The position numbers and the translations under genes are program-made. The notes beneath the pieces are model-generated. The model made no database searches and was not told the DNA's origin. It was given only the letters and a program-made list of their open reading frames with translations. A stretch of 7,881 nt of DNA from Candidatus Aegiribacteria sp. (lineage in GTDB: Bacteria; Fermentibacterota; Fermentibacteria; Fermentibacterales; Fermentibacteraceae). The DNA lies in contig DAOWAG010000045.1 in NCBI GenBank assembly GCA_030634715.1, forward strand, positions 1 to 7,881. The letters are read 5' to 3'. Below are positions 6,429 through 7,881 of this stretch, piece after piece; the stretch's first letter is position 1, and every line of letters starts with the position of its first letter.

Positions 6429-7431
6429 TTTCTTCTTCCAGTGCCCAGGTTCCGCAGTCGTAAGCATTCTCTGCTGCACCTCCCTGAGCCACAACTCTTT
6501 CGTTCTGATCATCGTACACCATCTGGAAGCAGTGCCTTATCGGCATGAGTCTGGCTTCGGTATTGAGTCGTCTCCATTCCCCGTTCTCAACAATGAACTC
6601 CCAGGTGTCATTAAGATCAGTTTCGCTCTCCTGGAAGCCGTGCGATATGAGCACATTACCCGTTTCCGGATTATATGCTGTGCCGAATCTTGCCCTGGGG
6701 ACAGGTGAAGTTCCAGCATGGACCTCAGACCAGCTGTTTGTGTTGAAGTCATATGTCCACGTATCGCCCAATACCAGACTTCCTTCGAGCCATCCCCCGA
6801 ACATGACCATCCTGTCGTCACTCTCATCGTAAGCCATGGGATTTCTTTTTCTTGCCGGTGGTGCTTCGTCAGTGGTCCTGTCGACCCAGGTATTCTGGTG
6901 ATGGCTGAACGTCCAGGTCTCACTGAGGTTCTCTTCGTCTGGTCCGTAGCCTCCAAAGAAGACGATCTGCCTTGATCCGGTATCGAAGGCAGCGCCTCCT
7001 TTGCACCTCGGGGACGGCGAGACATCCGGATGGAGCTGAGTCCATGTATTGGAGTTGAAGTCATACTCCCAAGTGTCGTTGTAGTATGTATGTCCGTCGG
7101 TGCCGAAGAACATCACGCATCTGTCCCTGAACTTATCGTATACGAATCCCTGGCCTAACCTCCCGGCGGGAGCATCAGTACAGGACATACACCGCCACTC
7201 GCTGCTCTGGCAATCGAAGATCCAGGTTTCACTGTTAGCAGCGGAACCATCGTAACCTCCATGGAGTACGATCACTTCGCTTTCGGAATCGTAGGCCATC
7301 CCGGCGCATATTCGTATGCCAGGTCCAGTGGACGGGTCTATGTCAACCCAGGACCAGCTCCCGAACGCATACGCGGGGGGAGTGAAGATCATCGAGACCA
7401 GAAGCATTATAGAAAACATGATAATTCTCAT
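6415..7431 (-). CDS. Secreted six-bladed kelch-repeat beta-propeller protein
   Basis: 338 residues with a signal peptide (1-22; hydrophobic 3-16, cleavage after AYA). Six kelch-type repeats follow, with the pattern AxxYD...VxxxGG...(D/E)TWxxD...W. The TW pairs fall at 69-70, 120-121, 172-173, 224-225, 276-277 and 328-329. The last repeat lacks its final strand, and the N-terminal WSWVDIDP (26-33) looks like that missing strand (compare NTWTQLHPD, 128-136), so the propeller probably closes by pairing its ends. No C-terminal sorting domain or lipobox is seen; the product is probably periplasmic or released. No catalytic residues can be assigned; kelch propellers of this type are often binding scaffolds. 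Its ATG directly abuts the TAG of the upstream gene and it has a GGAGGA site 6 bases away. Confidence 0.82.
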   Translation of the reverse strand: MRIIMFSIMLLVSMIFTPPAYAFGSWSWVDIDPSTGPGIRICAGMAYDSESEVIVLHGGYDGSAANSETWIFDCQSSEWRCMSCTDAPAGRLGQGFVYDKFRDRCVMFFGTDGHTYYNDTWEYDFNSNTWTQLHPDVSPSPRCKGGAAFDTGSRQIVFFGGYGPDEENLSETWTFSHHQNTWVDRTTDEAPPARKRNPMAYDESDDRMVMFGGWLEGSLVLGDTWTYDFNTNSWSEVHAGTSPVPRARFGTAYNPETGNVLISHGFQESETDLNDTWEFIVENGEWRRLNTEARLMPIRHCFQMVYDDQNERVVAQGGAAENAYDCGTWALEEENDQD

Positions 7432-7848
7432 CTAGCATCCTCCGCATTTCACCGCAAGGATTATTACCACGACCAGGCAGCTAATCCCAATTAGCCAGAA
7501 AAATCCGGTGATGGAACTGCAGCAGCCGCGTCCCGTGCTTTGAAGAGCCTGCTGTGCCACTTCACCGCTATCCTCCACAGAGTAATCCTCGATTACTTCC
7601 ACGTCTTCTTCCCGGATCTGGGATCCAGGGTCGTTTGGCGGTCTTATAAAGCGATCCTTCTTCCCACCTGCCGTATACGTCTTTCCGGGTCTCCCCATAG
7701 AAGCGTTCTTCGCACGATTGCCGGAGAAGAATGTCTTTTCCTTCAGAGGTGCTTTCTCTTTTACTGCAGACGACGGTCCCGAGAAGAAACTACTGTTAGA
7801 ACCGCCTCGAGATTTCCGCGCGGAGTTTGATTTACGTGTTTTCTTCAA
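7432..7848 (-). CDS. Small protein with C-terminal membrane anchor and Cys-rich end, unknown function
   Basis: I do not recognise this 138-residue protein. Residues 1-70 are basic and of low complexity (Lys, Ser, Gly, Arg), with FFSG repeated at 21-24 and 40-43. Residues 79-96 are acidic. Residues 112-133 are one hydrophobic helix, and the chain ends VKCGGC. Cysteines at 109, 110, 124, 135 and 138 cluster in and around the membrane segment. It should be a tail-anchored inner-membrane protein with a disordered cytoplasmic N-terminus, by the positive-inside rule and absence of a signal peptide. The start is TTG at 7848, chosen because a full GGAGGTGA lies 5-6 bases upstream. It is the first visible gene of the kelch-GyrI operon; the promoter is beyond the right edge or just at it. 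Confidence 0.7.
   Translation of the reverse strand: MKKTRKSNSARKSRGGSNSSFFSGPSSAVKEKAPLKEKTFFSGNRAKNASMGRPGKTYTAGGKKDRFIRPPNDPGSQIREEDVEVIEDYSVEDSGEVAQQALQSTGRGCCSSITGFFWLIGISCLVVVIILAVKCGGC
7438..7443 (-). promoter_or_regulatory. Ribosome binding site of the kelch gene
   Basis: Minus-strand GGAGGA, 6 bases before the ATG at 7431. It lies inside the last codons of the upstream gene, so the two are translated together. Confidence 0.7.
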
Positions 7849-7851
7849 ATC

Positions 7852-7859
7852 TCACCTCC
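7852..7859 (-). promoter_or_regulatory. Strong ribosome binding site fixing a TTG start
   Basis: Minus-strand GGAGGTGA is nearly a full complement of the 16S rRNA tail. It sits at ideal distance from TTG 7848-7846, so the non-ATG start is credible. Confidence 0.7.
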
Positions 7860-7881
7860 AATGTATAAAGTCTGGACAAAC

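Noticed and set aside
6429..6512. Longer N-terminus (28 extra residues) for the GyrI-like protein.
   Set aside because: These codons overlap the kelch C-terminus in another frame, and the family starts at the MTRIDFKKEW position.
7861..7870. Minus-strand TATACAT-like -10 box for the right-hand operon.
   Set aside because: Transcription would start inside or next to the Shine-Dalgarno sequence, and the region for a -35 box runs off the window.

Overview
The window reads as a bacterial chromosome segment with dense gene packing, clear Shine-Dalgarno sites and sigma70-type promoters. Secreted beta-propeller proteins, one ending in a FlgD-like/sorting-type C-terminal domain, together with a DUF4954-type protein and a prokaryotic Thi4, suggest a free-living, probably anaerobic member of the FCB-like candidate phyla (for example the Fermentibacterota or Cloacimonadota side). 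That placement is inference. The code is standard: two genes end in TGA and Trp is written TGG.

Layout. (1) Positions 1-1983, plus strand: the 3' end of pepD (M20 aminoacyl-histidine dipeptidase), followed 11 bases later by a DUF4954-like left-handed beta-helix protein. (2) Positions 2002-3297, minus strand: a secreted FG-GAP/VCBS propeller protein with its own promoter, interrupted by one in-frame TGA at codon 115. (3) Positions 3480-3971, minus strand: a rubrerythrin-like diiron ferritin-fold protein, with a strong promoter in the intergenic region 3978-4300. (4) Positions 4301-5789, plus strand: a thiamin cluster, thiE then thi4. ThiE joins the thiazole and pyrimidine halves. Thi4 makes the thiazole and has His, not Cys, at the sulfur-donor position, so it should use free sulfide. 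A short leader ORF may be coupled to thiE. (5) Positions 5808-7848, minus strand: a tightly coupled three-gene operon encoding a 138-residue protein with a C-terminal membrane anchor, a secreted six-bladed kelch propeller and a GyrI-like small-molecule-binding protein.

The most interesting signal is the in-frame TGA in the FG-GAP gene. The reading frame and the family motif continue unbroken after it. Twenty-two nucleotides downstream begins the loop of a perfect 7-bp hairpin whose loop sequence is AGGUC, the same bases as the core of the E. coli fdhF SECIS loop. This makes the gene a candidate for a new, extracellular selenoprotein family. A point nonsense mutation or sequencing error remains the main alternative.
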